Source: Microbacterium sp. (lineage in GTDB: Bacteria > Actinomycetota > Actinomycetes > Actinomycetales > Microbacteriaceae). From it: a stretch of 64,000 nt of DNA. Below, one piece after another: positions 1 through 8,037 of this stretch. Under the pieces are notes generated by a model. The model was not told the DNA's origin. It did not search any database and was given only the letters and a program-made list of their open reading frames with translations. Each line of letters starts with the position of its first letter. Position 1 is the first letter of the stretch. The stretch is from NCBI RefSeq assembly GCF_031179285.1, contig NZ_JAPSHY010000012.1, positions 1 to 64,000 of the forward strand. Reading direction: 5' to 3'. The position numbers and the translations under genes are program-made.

Positions 1-42
1 TCTTCCATGACCCGCGCGGTCGCCGCGATCTCGGCGGACTGA
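1..42 (+). CDS. C-terminal end of an unidentified plus-strand gene
   Basis: The first 42 bases read in frame 1 as SSMTRAVAAISAD followed by TGA at 40-42. The fragment is too short to identify a family. It is supported by a hairpin at 33-58 that contains its stop codon and faces the convergent PHP gene, as expected for two converging genes sharing a terminator. It could instead be non-coding sequence. Confidence 0.35.
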   Translation, partial: SSMTRAVAAISAD

Positions 43-58
43 CCTCGTTCAGTCCGCC
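33..58. terminator. Bidirectional hairpin overlapping two convergent stop codons
   Basis: The arms GGCGGACTGA (33-42) and TCAGTCCGCC (49-58) pair perfectly around a 6-nt loop. The left arm holds the TGA of the plus-strand fragment and the right arm holds the TGA of the minus-strand PHP gene. There is no U-tract on either side, as is common for actinobacterial hairpin terminators. Confidence 0.6.
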
Positions 59-1035
59 CAGGCGCGCAGTCGTTCCAGACCCCAGGTCGTCACGATCCGC
101 GACGCGGGCACCCCGGCCTGTTCCGCCCGCTCGGCGCCGTGATCCAGCAGTGACAGCTGCCCCGGCGCGTGCGCATCCGAGTCGATCGAGAACAGGCATC
201 CGGCATCGAGCGCGATGGCTATGAGCTCATCGGGCGGATCCTGTCTTTCGGGCCGGGAGTTGATCTCCACCGCCACGCCGTTCGCTGCACACGCGGCGAA
301 CACGGCTTCGGCGTCGAACTCCGACGCCGGCCTGGTGCCGCGACTGCCCTCCACGAGACGGCCGGTGCAATGGCCGAGCACGTTCACCCGCGGGTCGGAG
401 ACCGCAGCGATCATCCTCGCGGTCATCGCCTTCGCGTCCATGCGCAACTTGGAATGAACGGAGGCCACGACGATGTCGAGCTCGCGGAGCAGGTCGTCCT
501 CCTGGTCCAGCGTGCCGTCCTCCAGGATGTCGACCTCGATGCCCGCGAGCAGCGTGAAGCCGTCTCCCGACTGCGCCCGCACGAGCGGGATCTGCTCGCG
601 CAGTCGCTCCGCCGACAGTCCGCGGGCGACGCGAAGGCGCGGTGAGTGGTCGGTGATGGCCTGATACTCGTGTCCGAGCGTCCGCGCCGCCTTCGCCATC
701 ACCTCGATCGACGTCGTCCCGTCCGACCACTCGGTGTGCGCGTGAAGGTCACCGCGCAGCTTGGCCCGCAGAGCCGAGACCCGTTCCGGCTCCACGTCGC
801 CGCGCAGCTCGACGAGGTAGTCGGGCACCTGTCCGGATTGCGCCTGCCGGATGACCGCGAAGGTGGACTCCCCGATGCCCTTGCTGGCACGCAGTCGCAC
901 CGGGTCTTCACGCACCTCGTCATCGAGCGCCTGGAGCGTCGCCGCCGCCTGACGGAACGCCTTCGCCCGGTACCGCGACGCGCGCTCGCGCTCCAGCAGA
1001 GAGGCGATCTCGAGCAGCGCGTCGACGGGATCCAC
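49..1035 (-). CDS. PHP domain protein with HhH N-terminus (PolX-like without polymerase domain)
   Basis: A 328-aa protein. Residues 1-75 resemble the helix-hairpin-helix region of DNA polymerase X/PolX (KGIGEST turn). The rest is a PHP metallo-phosphoesterase domain beginning with the metal-binding HAH at residues 98-100 and continuing with ITDHS, a GIEVDI strand, GHCTGR and a final DSDAH. The polymerase-beta palm and fingers that sit between HhH and PHP in full-length PolX are absent, so a nuclease or phosphatase role is likelier than DNA synthesis. GTG at 1035 was chosen because AGGAGG precedes it by 4 nt; an upstream ATG at 1080 would overlap trpD by 37 nt. It follows trpD with an 8-nt gap, so the two are probably co-transcribed. 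The substrate is unknown. Confidence 0.82.
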   Translation of the reverse strand: MDPVDALLEIASLLERERASRYRAKAFRQAAATLQALDDEVREDPVRLRASKGIGESTFAVIRQAQSGQVPDYLVELRGDVEPERVSALRAKLRGDLHAHTEWSDGTTSIEVMAKAARTLGHEYQAITDHSPRLRVARGLSAERLREQIPLVRAQSGDGFTLLAGIEVDILEDGTLDQEDDLLRELDIVVASVHSKLRMDAKAMTARMIAAVSDPRVNVLGHCTGRLVEGSRGTRPASEFDAEAVFAACAANGVAVEINSRPERQDPPDELIAIALDAGCLFSIDSDAHAPGQLSLLDHGAERAEQAGVPASRIVTTWGLERLRAWAD

Positions 1036-1043
1036 AGTGCCTC

Positions 1044-2108
1044 CTATGCCGTCGCCAGCTCGCGCGAGACGGCCACCCATTCATCCAGCTTCGCCGCCGC
1101 GCGGCCGTCGTCGACAGCCCGCGCGGCGCGGTCGTATCCCTCGCGGAGGCGCTCGAGGATGGGACGCTGCACCTGCGTGGCATCCTGAGACAGTTCGAAG
1201 GCGACGATCCCAGCGGCAGCGTTCAGGAGGACGATGTCGCGCACCGGGCCGGCCTCTCCGGAGAGCGTGCGCCGCAGCACCTCGGCATTGTGCTCCGGGG
1301 TGCCGCCGACGAGGTCGGCGAGATCGGCGAGCGGGATGCCGAGATCGCGTGGATCGAGGTCGTGCTCGTGGATGTCGCCGCGCGTCACCTCCCAGATGCG
1401 GCTGTGCCCCGTGGTGGTGAGCTCGTCGAGACCGTCGTCGCCGCGGAACACGAGAGCGGTCGCGCCCCGGGTCCGGAACACCCCGGTGATCAGGGGCACG
1501 CGCTCGAGGTGCGCGACACCGACCGCGTTGGCTTCGGCTCTCGCCGGGTTGCAGAGCGGACCGAGCATGTTGAACACGGTGGGAACTCCGAGTTCGGCGC
1601 GCACGGCGCCGGCGTGCCGGAAGCCGGGGTGGAACGCCGCCGCCCAGGCGAAGGTGATCCCCGTCCGGTCGAGCACGGCCGCGACCGCGGCGGGATCGAG
1701 CGACAGCTCGAGGCCCAGGGCTCCGAGCACGTCCGACGATCCGGATGCGGAGCTCGCGGCCCGGTTACCGTGCTTCACGACGGGGATGCCCGAAGCGCCG
1801 ATGATGATCGCGGCGGTCGTCGAGACGTTCACCGTGCCGATCCGGTCGCCGCCGGTGCCGACGATGTCCAGCACGTCGGGCGACACGGGCAACGGGACGG
1901 CTGCTTCGAGGATCGCATCGCGGAAGCCGACGATCTCGTCGATGGTCTCGCCCTTGGCACGAAGCGCGACGAGGAATCCCGCGAGCTGCGCCTCGGAGAG
2001 CTTGCCCTGCATGACCTGTCGCATCGCCCATGTCGACTCCCACACGCTGAGGTCGCGCCGCTCCAGCAGAGAGGTGAGCACGTCGGACCAGGTCAGCGAA
2101 TCAGCCAT
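1044..2108 (-). CDS. trpD: Anthranilate phosphoribosyltransferase
   Basis: A 354-aa cytosolic enzyme that transfers phosphoribose from PRPP to anthranilate, the second step of tryptophan synthesis. Visible family motifs are the PRPP-binding GTGGD (84-88), KHGNRA (112-117) with the following SSGSSD-like loop, and FNMLGPLCNPA. The length is normal for the family. A frame opens further upstream, but ATG 2108 matches the family N-terminus and lies 7 nt after a TAGGAT -10 hexamer, so the message is probably leaderless. No other trp gene is in the window, and no leader peptide or attenuator is visible upstream. Confidence 0.95.
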   Translation of the reverse strand: MADSLTWSDVLTSLLERRDLSVWESTWAMRQVMQGKLSEAQLAGFLVALRAKGETIDEIVGFRDAILEAAVPLPVSPDVLDIVGTGGDRIGTVNVSTTAAIIIGASGIPVVKHGNRAASSASGSSDVLGALGLELSLDPAAVAAVLDRTGITFAWAAAFHPGFRHAGAVRAELGVPTVFNMLGPLCNPARAEANAVGVAHLERVPLITGVFRTRGATALVFRGDDGLDELTTTGHSRIWEVTRGDIHEHDLDPRDLGIPLADLADLVGGTPEHNAEVLRRTLSGEAGPVRDIVLLNAAAGIVAFELSQDATQVQRPILERLREGYDRAARAVDDGRAAAKLDEWVAVSRELATA

Positions 2109-2115
2109 GTGTGCG

Positions 2116-2121
2116 ATCCTA
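2116..2121 (-). promoter_or_regulatory. -10 element of trpD (leaderless)
   Basis: TAGGAT on the minus strand, 7 nt before the trpD ATG. No good -35 is visible. The spacing puts the transcription start at or next to the start codon. Confidence 0.5.
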
Positions 2122-2207
2122 TCGGCGCCGGTTGCGGCGCCCGCCCGGATGGCCGCCGGCGGCCGGCCCCGGTTTCGCGGTGATCCAAGGCGGATTCGCA
2201 GCCACTT

Positions 2208-2223
2208 CTTAGGGTCCCCTAAG
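2208..2223. promoter_or_regulatory. 16-bp dyad between trpD and ctaE, candidate operator
   Basis: Perfect 7-bp arms, CTTAGGG and CCCTAAG, around a TC centre, in the 182-bp divergent region between trpD and ctaE. It lies about 70 bp upstream of the probable ctaE transcription start and about 90 bp upstream of that of trpD. The TTAGG/CCTAA half sites recall DtxR/IdeR boxes, but the spacing (4 bp instead of 9) does not fit. The regulator is unknown. Confidence 0.4.
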
Positions 2224-2278
2224 CGGAAGACACCCGGATCGCGGGCCTCCGGTGCGAGAATCACCCCTCGAGATCGGC

Positions 2279-2284
2279 CATAAT
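2279..2284 (+). promoter_or_regulatory. -10 element of ctaE-qcrCAB
   Basis: CATAAT lies 6 nt before the ctaE GTG at 2291, consistent with a leaderless message. The intervening bases GGAAGA could instead act as a Shine-Dalgarno sequence if transcription starts further upstream. Confidence 0.45.
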
Positions 2285-2290
2285 GGAAGA

Positions 2291-2920
2291 GTGACGACCT
2301 CAGCGACGTATGCCCAGGCGGCGAGAACGATCAAGCGGCCCAACCCGGTAGCTGTCGGCACCATCGTGTGGCTCGGCAGCGAGGTGATGTTCTTCGCGGG
2401 ACTGTTCGCGATCTACTTCACTCTCCGCAGCACGTCGCCCGAGTTGTGGGCGGAGCGCACAGAGCTGCTGAACGTCCCGTTCGCGGCGATCAACACCGCG
2501 ATCCTGGTGCTCTCCTCCTTCACATGCCAGATGGGTGTCTTCGCCGCTGAGCGCCTGCAGCCGTACACCAACAAGAAGCGCGGCATGCTCGGCTGGGGCA
2601 TGGTGGAGTGGTTCTTCCTCACCTTCGCACTCGGCGCGATCTTCGTCTCCGGTCAGGTATGGGAGTACGCGCAGCTCGTCGCCGAGGGTCTGCCGATCAG
2701 CGCCGACTCGTACGCGTCAGCGTTCTACCTCACCACCGGCTTCCACGCACTGCACGTCACCGGCGGGCTCATCGCGTTCCTGCTCGTCATCGGCCGCGCT
2801 TACGCCGTCAAGAACTTCACGCACAAGGAGGCGACCTCCTCGATCGTGGTGTCTTACTACTGGCACTTCGTCGACGTCGTCTGGATCGTGCTGTTCCTCG
2901 TTATCTACTTCCTGAAATAA
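2291..2920 (+). CDS. ctaE: Cytochrome c oxidase subunit III
   Basis: A 209-aa integral membrane protein with five hydrophobic helices, as expected for actinobacterial subunit III of the aa3 oxidase. Conserved features are [17 protein letters not shown] near the N-terminus, [12 protein letters not shown], and the final WHFVDVVWI motif. GTG 2291 gives the usual short N-terminus. It is the first gene of a ctaE-qcrC-qcrA-qcrB set with short gaps, the standard actinobacterial arrangement for the bc1-aa3 supercomplex. The remaining oxidase subunits are encoded convergently at 8.0-11.1 kb. Confidence 0.95.
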   Translation: MTTSATYAQAARTIKRPNPVAVGTIVWLGSEVMFFAGLFAIYFTLRSTSPELWAERTELLNVPFAAINTAILVLSSFTCQMGVFAAERLQPYTNKKRGMLGWGMVEWFFLTFALGAIFVSGQVWEYAQLVAEGLPISADSYASAFYLTTGFHALHVTGGLIAFLLVIGRAYAVKNFTHKEATSSIVVSYYWHFVDVVWIVLFLVIYFLK

Positions 2921-2940
2921 GAGCGGAGCTGATCCCCGAG

Positions 2941-3744
2941 ATGGCACGAGAGAAGAAGCGCCGCTCCAGCGGTCGTCGCAGCCCGTTTGCTGCGGCCGCA
3001 CTCATCGGAGCAGGCCTGATGATCACCGGCGCCGTGTACGCCGGTGCGTCCGCCGCATTCGCGGCCACGGACACGCAGGCGTCGGCATCCACCCAGCTGA
3101 CGGTGGAGGACGGCGAGAAGCTGTTCACCGCGAACTGCGCGACGTGCCACGGCCTCGACCTGCAGGGCACGCCGAACGGCCCGAGCCTCTACGGCGTCGG
3201 CGAGCTGGCGACGGAGTTCCAGGTGGCCACCGGCCGGATGCCCCTTCAAGCGCAGGGACCCCAGGCACCGCAGAAGGAGCCGCAGTTCACTCAGGAGCAG
3301 ATCGAGGCGATGGCGGCGTACGTCCAGTCGATCGCGCCCGGTCCCACCTACCCGGACGCCCACCTGCTCGACGGAGAGGGCGACGTCTCGAAGGGTGCGG
3401 AGCTGTTCCGCGTCAACTGCGCGATGTGCCACAACGTCGCCGCAGCAGGAGGTGCGCTCACCGAGGGGAAGTACGCGCCAGGCCTGGCCGACACCAGCGC
3501 GCTGCACATGTACGCCGCGATGGTGACCGGGCCCCAGAACATGCCCGTCTTCGGCGACATGAACCTGTCTGACGAGGACAAGCGCGACATCATCTCGGCG
3601 CTGCTGTTCCAGCAGGAGTCCGTGCAGGTCGGCGGTGCTTCGCTCGGCTCCCTCGGACCGGTCTCCGAGGGTCTGTTCATCTGGATCTTCGGCATCGGCG
3701 CACTGGTCGCCATCACCGTGTGGATCACGGCGAAGTCCAACTGA
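2941..3744 (+). CDS. qcrC: Cytochrome bc1 complex diheme cytochrome c subunit
   Basis: A 267-aa membrane-anchored cytochrome cc. There is an N-terminal hydrophobic segment (about 21-42), then two haem c sites, CATCH (C66, C69, H70) and CAMCH (C160, C163, H164), each in its own cytochrome c fold, and a C-terminal membrane helix (about 243-262). The two haems carry electrons from the Rieske/b subunits directly to the CuA domain of CtaC, replacing a soluble cytochrome c. ATG 2941 follows a weak GAG-type ribosome-binding site 20 nt after the ctaE stop. It is part of the qcrCAB operon. Confidence 0.95.
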   Translation: MAREKKRRSSGRRSPFAAAALIGAGLMITGAVYAGASAAFAATDTQASASTQLTVEDGEKLFTANCATCHGLDLQGTPNGPSLYGVGELATEFQVATGRMPLQAQGPQAPQKEPQFTQEQIEAMAAYVQSIAPGPTYPDAHLLDGEGDVSKGAELFRVNCAMCHNVAAAGGALTEGKYAPGLADTSALHMYAAMVTGPQNMPVFGDMNLSDEDKRDIISALLFQQESVQVGGASLGSLGPVSEGLFIWIFGIGALVAITVWITAKSN

Positions 3745-3780
3745 CGCTTATTCATCGAAGAGGAACGTACGAGGAGCACC

Positions 3781-4857
3781 ATGGCACACGACGACGACTC
3801 GCAGGCTCTTGACAGGGCCTACCAGCCCTCTCCGGGGCTGGGTGTCGCAGTCAGCGACCCCGTGCGCAATCCTGGACTGCCGCCGCACCGCGAGCGGATC
3901 ACCGACAAGGATCCGCGCGCCGAGAAGAACGCCGCCCGCACCGTCTACTCGCTGTTCTACCTGTCGCTCGCCGGCAGCATCTGGGCGGTCGCCGCCTACA
4001 TGCTGTTCCCGATCGAGAGCGGCGCTCTCATCGACATCCGCAACAACAACCTCTTCATTGGACTCGGCATCGCCCTCGCGCTGCTGGCACTGGGCATCGG
4101 CGCGATCCACTGGGCGAAGGCCCTGATGTCCGACAAGGAGTTCGTCGAGCACCGCCACCCCACGCGCGGCAAGGACTCGACGCGCGAGGCCGCCGTCAAG
4201 GCGTTCGCCGACGCCAACGAAGAATCCGGATTCGGTCGTCGTGCGATGATCCGCAACTCGCTGTTCGCAGCGATCGTCGCCTCGATCGTGCCCGGTGTGA
4301 TTCTCTTCCGCGGACTGGCACCTCACTCCTCGGCGGAGAACCCGACGGCGGGCGATCCCGTCGCGCTGCTCAAGCACACGATGTGGGACAAGGGCATGCG
4401 TCTCGCGCGCGACCCTGACGGCACCCCGATCCGCGCGGCGGACGTCACGCTGGGCTCGGCCTTCCACGTCATCCCCGAAGAGCTCGCCGAGGTCAGCCAC
4501 CATGACGGTTACCTCGAGGAGAAGGCCAAGGCGATCGTGCTCCTCATGCGTCTGCGCCCCGAGCAGCTCATCGAGTCCGAAGAGCGCAAGGACTGGTCGT
4601 ACGACGGCATCGTCGCGTACTCCAAGGTCTGCACTCACGTCGGCTGCCCGGTCGCTCTGTACGAACAGCAGACGCACCACCTGCTCTGCCCGTGCCACCA
4701 GTCGCAGTTCGACGTCACCGACCACGCCAAGGTCATCTTCGGCCCGGCCGCCCGGCCGCTGCCGCAGCTGCCGATCACGATCGACGACGAGGGCTACCTC
4801 ATCGCACGCAGCGATTTCACCGAGCCCGTCGGCCCGAGCTTCTGGGAGCGCCATTGA
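3781..4857 (+). CDS. qcrA: Cytochrome bc1 complex Rieske iron-sulfur subunit
   Basis: A 358-aa protein with three N-terminal hydrophobic segments, typical of actinobacteria, and a C-terminal Rieske domain. The [2Fe-2S] ligands are visible as CTHVGC (C284, H286, C289) and CPCH (C303, C305, H306). It takes electrons from menaquinol at the cytochrome b site and passes them to QcrC. ATG 3781 follows GAGGAACGTACGAGGAG-type purine-rich sequence. Its TGA stop (4855-4857) overlaps the TTG start of qcrB, suggesting translational coupling. Confidence 0.96.
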   Translation: MAHDDDSQALDRAYQPSPGLGVAVSDPVRNPGLPPHRERITDKDPRAEKNAARTVYSLFYLSLAGSIWAVAAYMLFPIESGALIDIRNNNLFIGLGIALALLALGIGAIHWAKALMSDKEFVEHRHPTRGKDSTREAAVKAFADANEESGFGRRAMIRNSLFAAIVASIVPGVILFRGLAPHSSAENPTAGDPVALLKHTMWDKGMRLARDPDGTPIRAADVTLGSAFHVIPEELAEVSHHDGYLEEKAKAIVLLMRLRPEQLIESEERKDWSYDGIVAYSKVCTHVGCPVALYEQQTHHLLCPCHQSQFDVTDHAKVIFGPAARPLPQLPITIDDEGYLIARSDFTEPVGPSFWERH

Positions 4858-6671
4858 GCACCGCAACGCTGTCCAAAGAGGACAATGACACCAAGGCACC
4901 GCTCGGCGGTCGCTTCGTCGGCGCTGCGTCGAACTACATCGATGAGCGCACCAGCCTCTCCGGGTTCGTCAAAGAGCTCGGTCGCAAGATCTTCCCCGAC
5001 CACTGGTCGTTCATGCTCGGCGAGATCGCGCTGTGGAGCTTCGTGGTCGTGTTCCTCTCGGGAACCTTCCTGACGTTCTTCTTCCAGGCGTCGATGGTCG
5101 AGACCCACTACACGGGTGCATACGCCCCGATGCGGGGCATCGAGATGTCGGCAGCGCTCGAGTCGTCGCTGCACATCTCATTCGACCTGCGCGGCGGACT
5201 CCTGGTCCGCCAGATCCACCACTGGGCGGCACTGGTGTTCATCGCCGGCATCGGCGTGCACATGCTGCGGGTGTTCTTCACCGGCGCGTTCCGCAAGCCG
5301 CGAGAGCTGAACTGGGTGATCGGCTTCGTGCTGTTCATCCTGGCGATGGCCGAGGGCTTCACCGGCTACTCCCTTCCCGACGACCTGCTCTCGGGTAACG
5401 GGCTTCGGATCATCGACGGCATGGTGAAGGGTCTGCCGCTGATCGGCACCTGGACGTCGTTCCTGCTGTTCGGCGGCGAGTTCCCGGGCACCGACATCGT
5501 CGGCCGTCTCTACACGCTGCACATCCTGCTGCTGCCCCTGCTGGTGATCGGGCTGATCGTCGTGCACCTGATGCTGATGGTGATCAACAAGCACACGCAG
5601 TTCGCCGGCCCCGGTCGCACCAACGACAACGTCGTCGGATACCCGATGATGCCCGTCTACATGTCGAAGATGGGCGGCTACCTGTTCATCGTGTTCGGCG
5701 TGATCGTCCTCGTCGCGACCTTCTTCCAGATCAACCCGATCTGGAACTACGGGCCCTACGATCCGTCGCCCGTCTCGGCCGGCACGCAACCGGACTGGTA
5801 CATCGGTTTCGCTGACGGCGCGCTGCGATTGGCCCCGTCGAACTGGGACATCGTGTTCCTGGGCTACACGTGGTCCTTCGGCATCCTGGCACCGGTCGCA
5901 ATTCTGGGCCTGTTCATCGTCGTCGTCGCGATCTACCCCTTCCTCGAGGCGTGGATCACGGGTGACAAGCGCGAGCACCACATCGCCCAGCGTCCGCGCA
6001 ACGCGGCGACGCGCACAGCGATCGGCACCGCCGGCGTCATCTTCTACGCCGTGCTGTGGGCGGCGGCATCCTCCGACCTCATCGCGACGCACTTCTCGTT
6101 GACCATGGAGGGCGTGATCCACTCCCTGCAGGCGCTGCTGATCATCGGACCGGTGCTCGGATACTTCGTGACGAAGCGCATCTGCCTCGCACTGCAGAAG
6201 AAGGACCGCGAGATCGTTCTTCACGGGTACGAGTCCGGGCGCATCGTCCGCCTCCCGGGCGGCGAGTACATCGAGGTGCACCAGCCGGTCGACGTGTACG
6301 ACCGCTGGAAGCTGATCGACGTGGATGAGTATCAGCCGCTCGTGGTCCGCCCGAACGCCAAGGGACGCATCCCGTGGACCGAGAACGTCCGCTCGGCGAT
6401 CTCCCGCTGGTTCTACGAGGACCGTCTCACCCCGCTCACCCAGGCGGAGATCGAGGCCGCGGATGCCCACCAGCACCATGTGCTCGCGGGCACCGAGGAG
6501 GCAGAGACGGCCGAGATCCAGAGCGCTCACGAGCGCGCCGGGTTCCCGGACGCGCCGCTCGTGGCGACCGAGGATCACGTCGGTGAAACGGCCAACACGC
6601 CCAGCACGGTCATCGCGACCGAGCCTGCCGAGAAGCCCTCGAAGAAGAAGAAGTCCGAGGACGGCGAGTAG
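4854..6671 (+). CDS. qcrB: Cytochrome bc1 complex cytochrome b subunit
   Basis: A 605-aa membrane protein carrying the two b haems and the quinone sites of the menaquinol:cytochrome c reductase. The cytochrome b core is clear: RQIHHWAAL and GVHMLRVFFTG (haem ligands), a GFTGYSLPDD loop and GTQPDWYIG. The start is TTG at 4854, overlapping the qcrA stop, with GGGAG about 5 nt before it; no ATG or GTG fits the family N-terminus. After the last helix there is an unusually long hydrophilic tail (about 470-605) ending in a Lys/Glu-rich stretch. It is the last gene of the operon and is followed by a hairpin at 6683-6719. Confidence 0.95.
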   Translation: MSTATLSKEDNDTKAPLGGRFVGAASNYIDERTSLSGFVKELGRKIFPDHWSFMLGEIALWSFVVVFLSGTFLTFFFQASMVETHYTGAYAPMRGIEMSAALESSLHISFDLRGGLLVRQIHHWAALVFIAGIGVHMLRVFFTGAFRKPRELNWVIGFVLFILAMAEGFTGYSLPDDLLSGNGLRIIDGMVKGLPLIGTWTSFLLFGGEFPGTDIVGRLYTLHILLLPLLVIGLIVVHLMLMVINKHTQFAGPGRTNDNVVGYPMMPVYMSKMGGYLFIVFGVIVLVATFFQINPIWNYGPYDPSPVSAGTQPDWYIGFADGALRLAPSNWDIVFLGYTWSFGILAPVAILGLFIVVVAIYPFLEAWITGDKREHHIAQRPRNAATRTAIGTAGVIFYAVLWAAASSDLIATHFSLTMEGVIHSLQALLIIGPVLGYFVTKRICLALQKKDREIVLHGYESGRIVRLPGGEYIEVHQPVDVYDRWKLIDVDEYQPLVVRPNAKGRIPWTENVRSAISRWFYEDRLTPLTQAEIEAADAHQHHVLAGTEEAETAEIQSAHERAGFPDAPLVATEDHVGETANTPSTVIATEPAEKPSKKKKSEDGE

Positions 6672-6682
6672 CCGCCACTCCC

Positions 6683-6719
6683 CACGAGGGCCCGTCGAAG
6701 CGGTGATGGGGCCCTCGTG
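6683..6719 (+). terminator. Hairpin terminator after qcrB
   Basis: The perfect 11-bp stem CACGAGGGCCC (6683-6693) / GGGCCCTCGTG (6709-6719) with a 15-nt loop starts 12 nt after the qcrB stop. No U-tract follows. Confidence 0.65.
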
Positions 6720-6757
6720 CGTTGCACCGAGGCCGTTCGACAGAAAGGAGCGGCGCC

Positions 6758-7309
6758 ATGACCGCCACCCACGACGGAGGGCGCGCCGGTGAGGAGAGCC
6801 GCGGCGGCATGGCGATCCGCGCCGCGCGGCCGTCCGAACTGACCCGTCTCGAACAGATCGAGCGGGCAGCTGACGAGCTGCTCGTCGAACGCTTCGGCGC
6901 GAAGGAATGGCCTCCGCCCGCCACCGCCGCCGAGCGTGCGGCGCTGCCCGGCTTCATCCTCGTCATCGAATTCGCCGACACCGCACGCCCCGTCGTCGGC
7001 TTCGTACACGTGCTCGAGATCAATGGGCATGCGCATCTGGAGCAGCTTTCCGTTTTACCCGACCACGGGCGGAAGGGCTACGGACGGATGCTGGTCACCG
7101 CGGCGAAGCACGAGGCGCGGCGTCGAGGGTATCGGGCGATCACCCTGCGGACATACCGCGACGTGCCGTGGAACGCTCCGTTCTACGCGTCGTGCGGCTT
7201 CCGGGTCAGCACCCCGTCGACGCCGTTTCTGAGCGGGCTGGTGGACGTCGAAGCGCGGCTGGGTCTGGAACGGTACGGTCGACGAGTCCACATGACAGCC
7301 GAGCTCTGA
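6758..7309 (+). CDS. GNAT family N-acetyltransferase
   Basis: A 183-aa protein with the GNAT fold. Residues 25-70 give the first helices, then FVHVLEI and the acetyl-CoA-binding segment LSVLPDHGRKGYGRML, with the R-x-x-G-x-G/A signature as RKGYG, and a final YASCGFR strand typical of motif B. ATG 6758 was chosen because AAAGGAG precedes it; an upstream in-frame ATG lies too close to the terminator hairpin. The substrate is unknown; the position between respiratory operons gives no clue. Confidence 0.85.
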   Translation: MTATHDGGRAGEESRGGMAIRAARPSELTRLEQIERAADELLVERFGAKEWPPPATAAERAALPGFILVIEFADTARPVVGFVHVLEINGHAHLEQLSVLPDHGRKGYGRMLVTAAKHEARRRGYRAITLRTYRDVPWNAPFYASCGFRVSTPSTPFLSGLVDVEARLGLERYGRRVHMTAEL

Positions 7310-7400
7310 TCCGATCAGTCGCGGCGAACGTGCGCGTTCGAATGGCGGAATTCCGAGCATCCGCGACCGACACACGCGCGACGCGGATCGACGTCGTCCA

Positions 7401-7406
7401 TATGCT
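7401..7406 (+). promoter_or_regulatory. -10 element of the rhodanese gene (leaderless)
   Basis: TATGCT lies exactly 6 nt before the ATG at 7413, with no Shine-Dalgarno sequence between them. Confidence 0.55.
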
Positions 7407-7412
7407 GACACC

Positions 7413-7832
7413 ATGATCGATCGCGCAGACTTCTTCGCCGCCAAGCTCGCATCCGAGACCGATCCCAGCGATGTGCATGCCGCCCGCAGGGCAGGCGAAG
7501 ACATCGTGGTCGTCGATGTCCGCTCGGACGAGGCGTGGGCGCAGGGTCGGGTCGCCGGCGCCATTCACATGCACTACAGCGAGATCGCGACGCGTGCTGC
7601 TCCCGAGATCCCGGCCGACGCGCGAGTCATCGTGTACTGCTGGAGTCCCGGATGCAACGCCGGCGCCAAAGGGGCCCTGGAGTTCGCCAAGCTCGGCTAC
7701 GACGTGCGTGAGATGATCGGCGGCTTCGAGTACTGGGCGCGCGAGGGCTACCCGGTGGAAGACGCCGACGGTGTGCACCACCGCCCCATCGACCCCCTCA
7801 CGGGTGTGCCCCGCCTTCGTACGCGCGCCTGA
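7413..7832 (+). CDS. Rhodanese-like domain protein
   Basis: A 139-aa single rhodanese domain. It shows IVVVDVRSDEAW (the CH2A-like region), GAIHMHYSEI, and an active-site loop with two cysteines, C76 in VYCWSPG and C81 in CNAGAKG. By position in the family loop C81 is the likelier sulfur-accepting residue. Such proteins carry persulfide sulfur or act as thiol sensors; the partner is unknown. No ribosome-binding site precedes the ATG, which lies 6 nt after a TATGCT hexamer. The gene stands alone between two convergent respiratory operons. Confidence 0.88.
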   Translation: MIDRADFFAAKLASETDPSDVHAARRAGEDIVVVDVRSDEAWAQGRVAGAIHMHYSEIATRAAPEIPADARVIVYCWSPGCNAGAKGALEFAKLGYDVREMIGGFEYWAREGYPVEDADGVHHRPIDPLTGVPRLRTRA

Positions 7833-7987
7833 GACGAGGCGAGGGCGGGCACAAGACCGCCGCACCCTTGTTGACGCACCACAGGGAGTGTGAGTCACCA
7901 CGCCACACGTGACGTCTCACGACGCCTGTCCGGGTTCACGCCCGAAGAGATGTATCGAACGGGAACCGAAGCTCTCCACGCTGCGCC

Positions 7988-8027
7988 CACGTCGAAGGCC
8001 CCCGGAAATCCAGGGGCCTTCGACGTG
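7988..8027 (-). terminator. Hairpin terminator after ctaF
   Basis: A perfect 15-bp stem (7988-8002 with 8013-8027, core GTCGAAGGCCCC / GGGGCCTTCGAC) around a 10-nt loop. It lies 10 nt beyond the ctaF stop on the minus strand and could also stop readthrough from the rhodanese gene. The 7833-7987 stretch has no convincing gene; a bulged dyad (GTGAGTCAC 7890-7898 with GTGACGTCTCAC 7909-7920) is its only visible structure. Confidence 0.75.
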
Positions 8028-8037
8028 ATGAATGAGA

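Noticed and set aside
2208..2223. Dyad upstream of ctaE as a DtxR/IdeR iron box
   Set aside because: TTAGG and CCTAA are 4 bp apart; the known box needs about 9 bp between these half sites.
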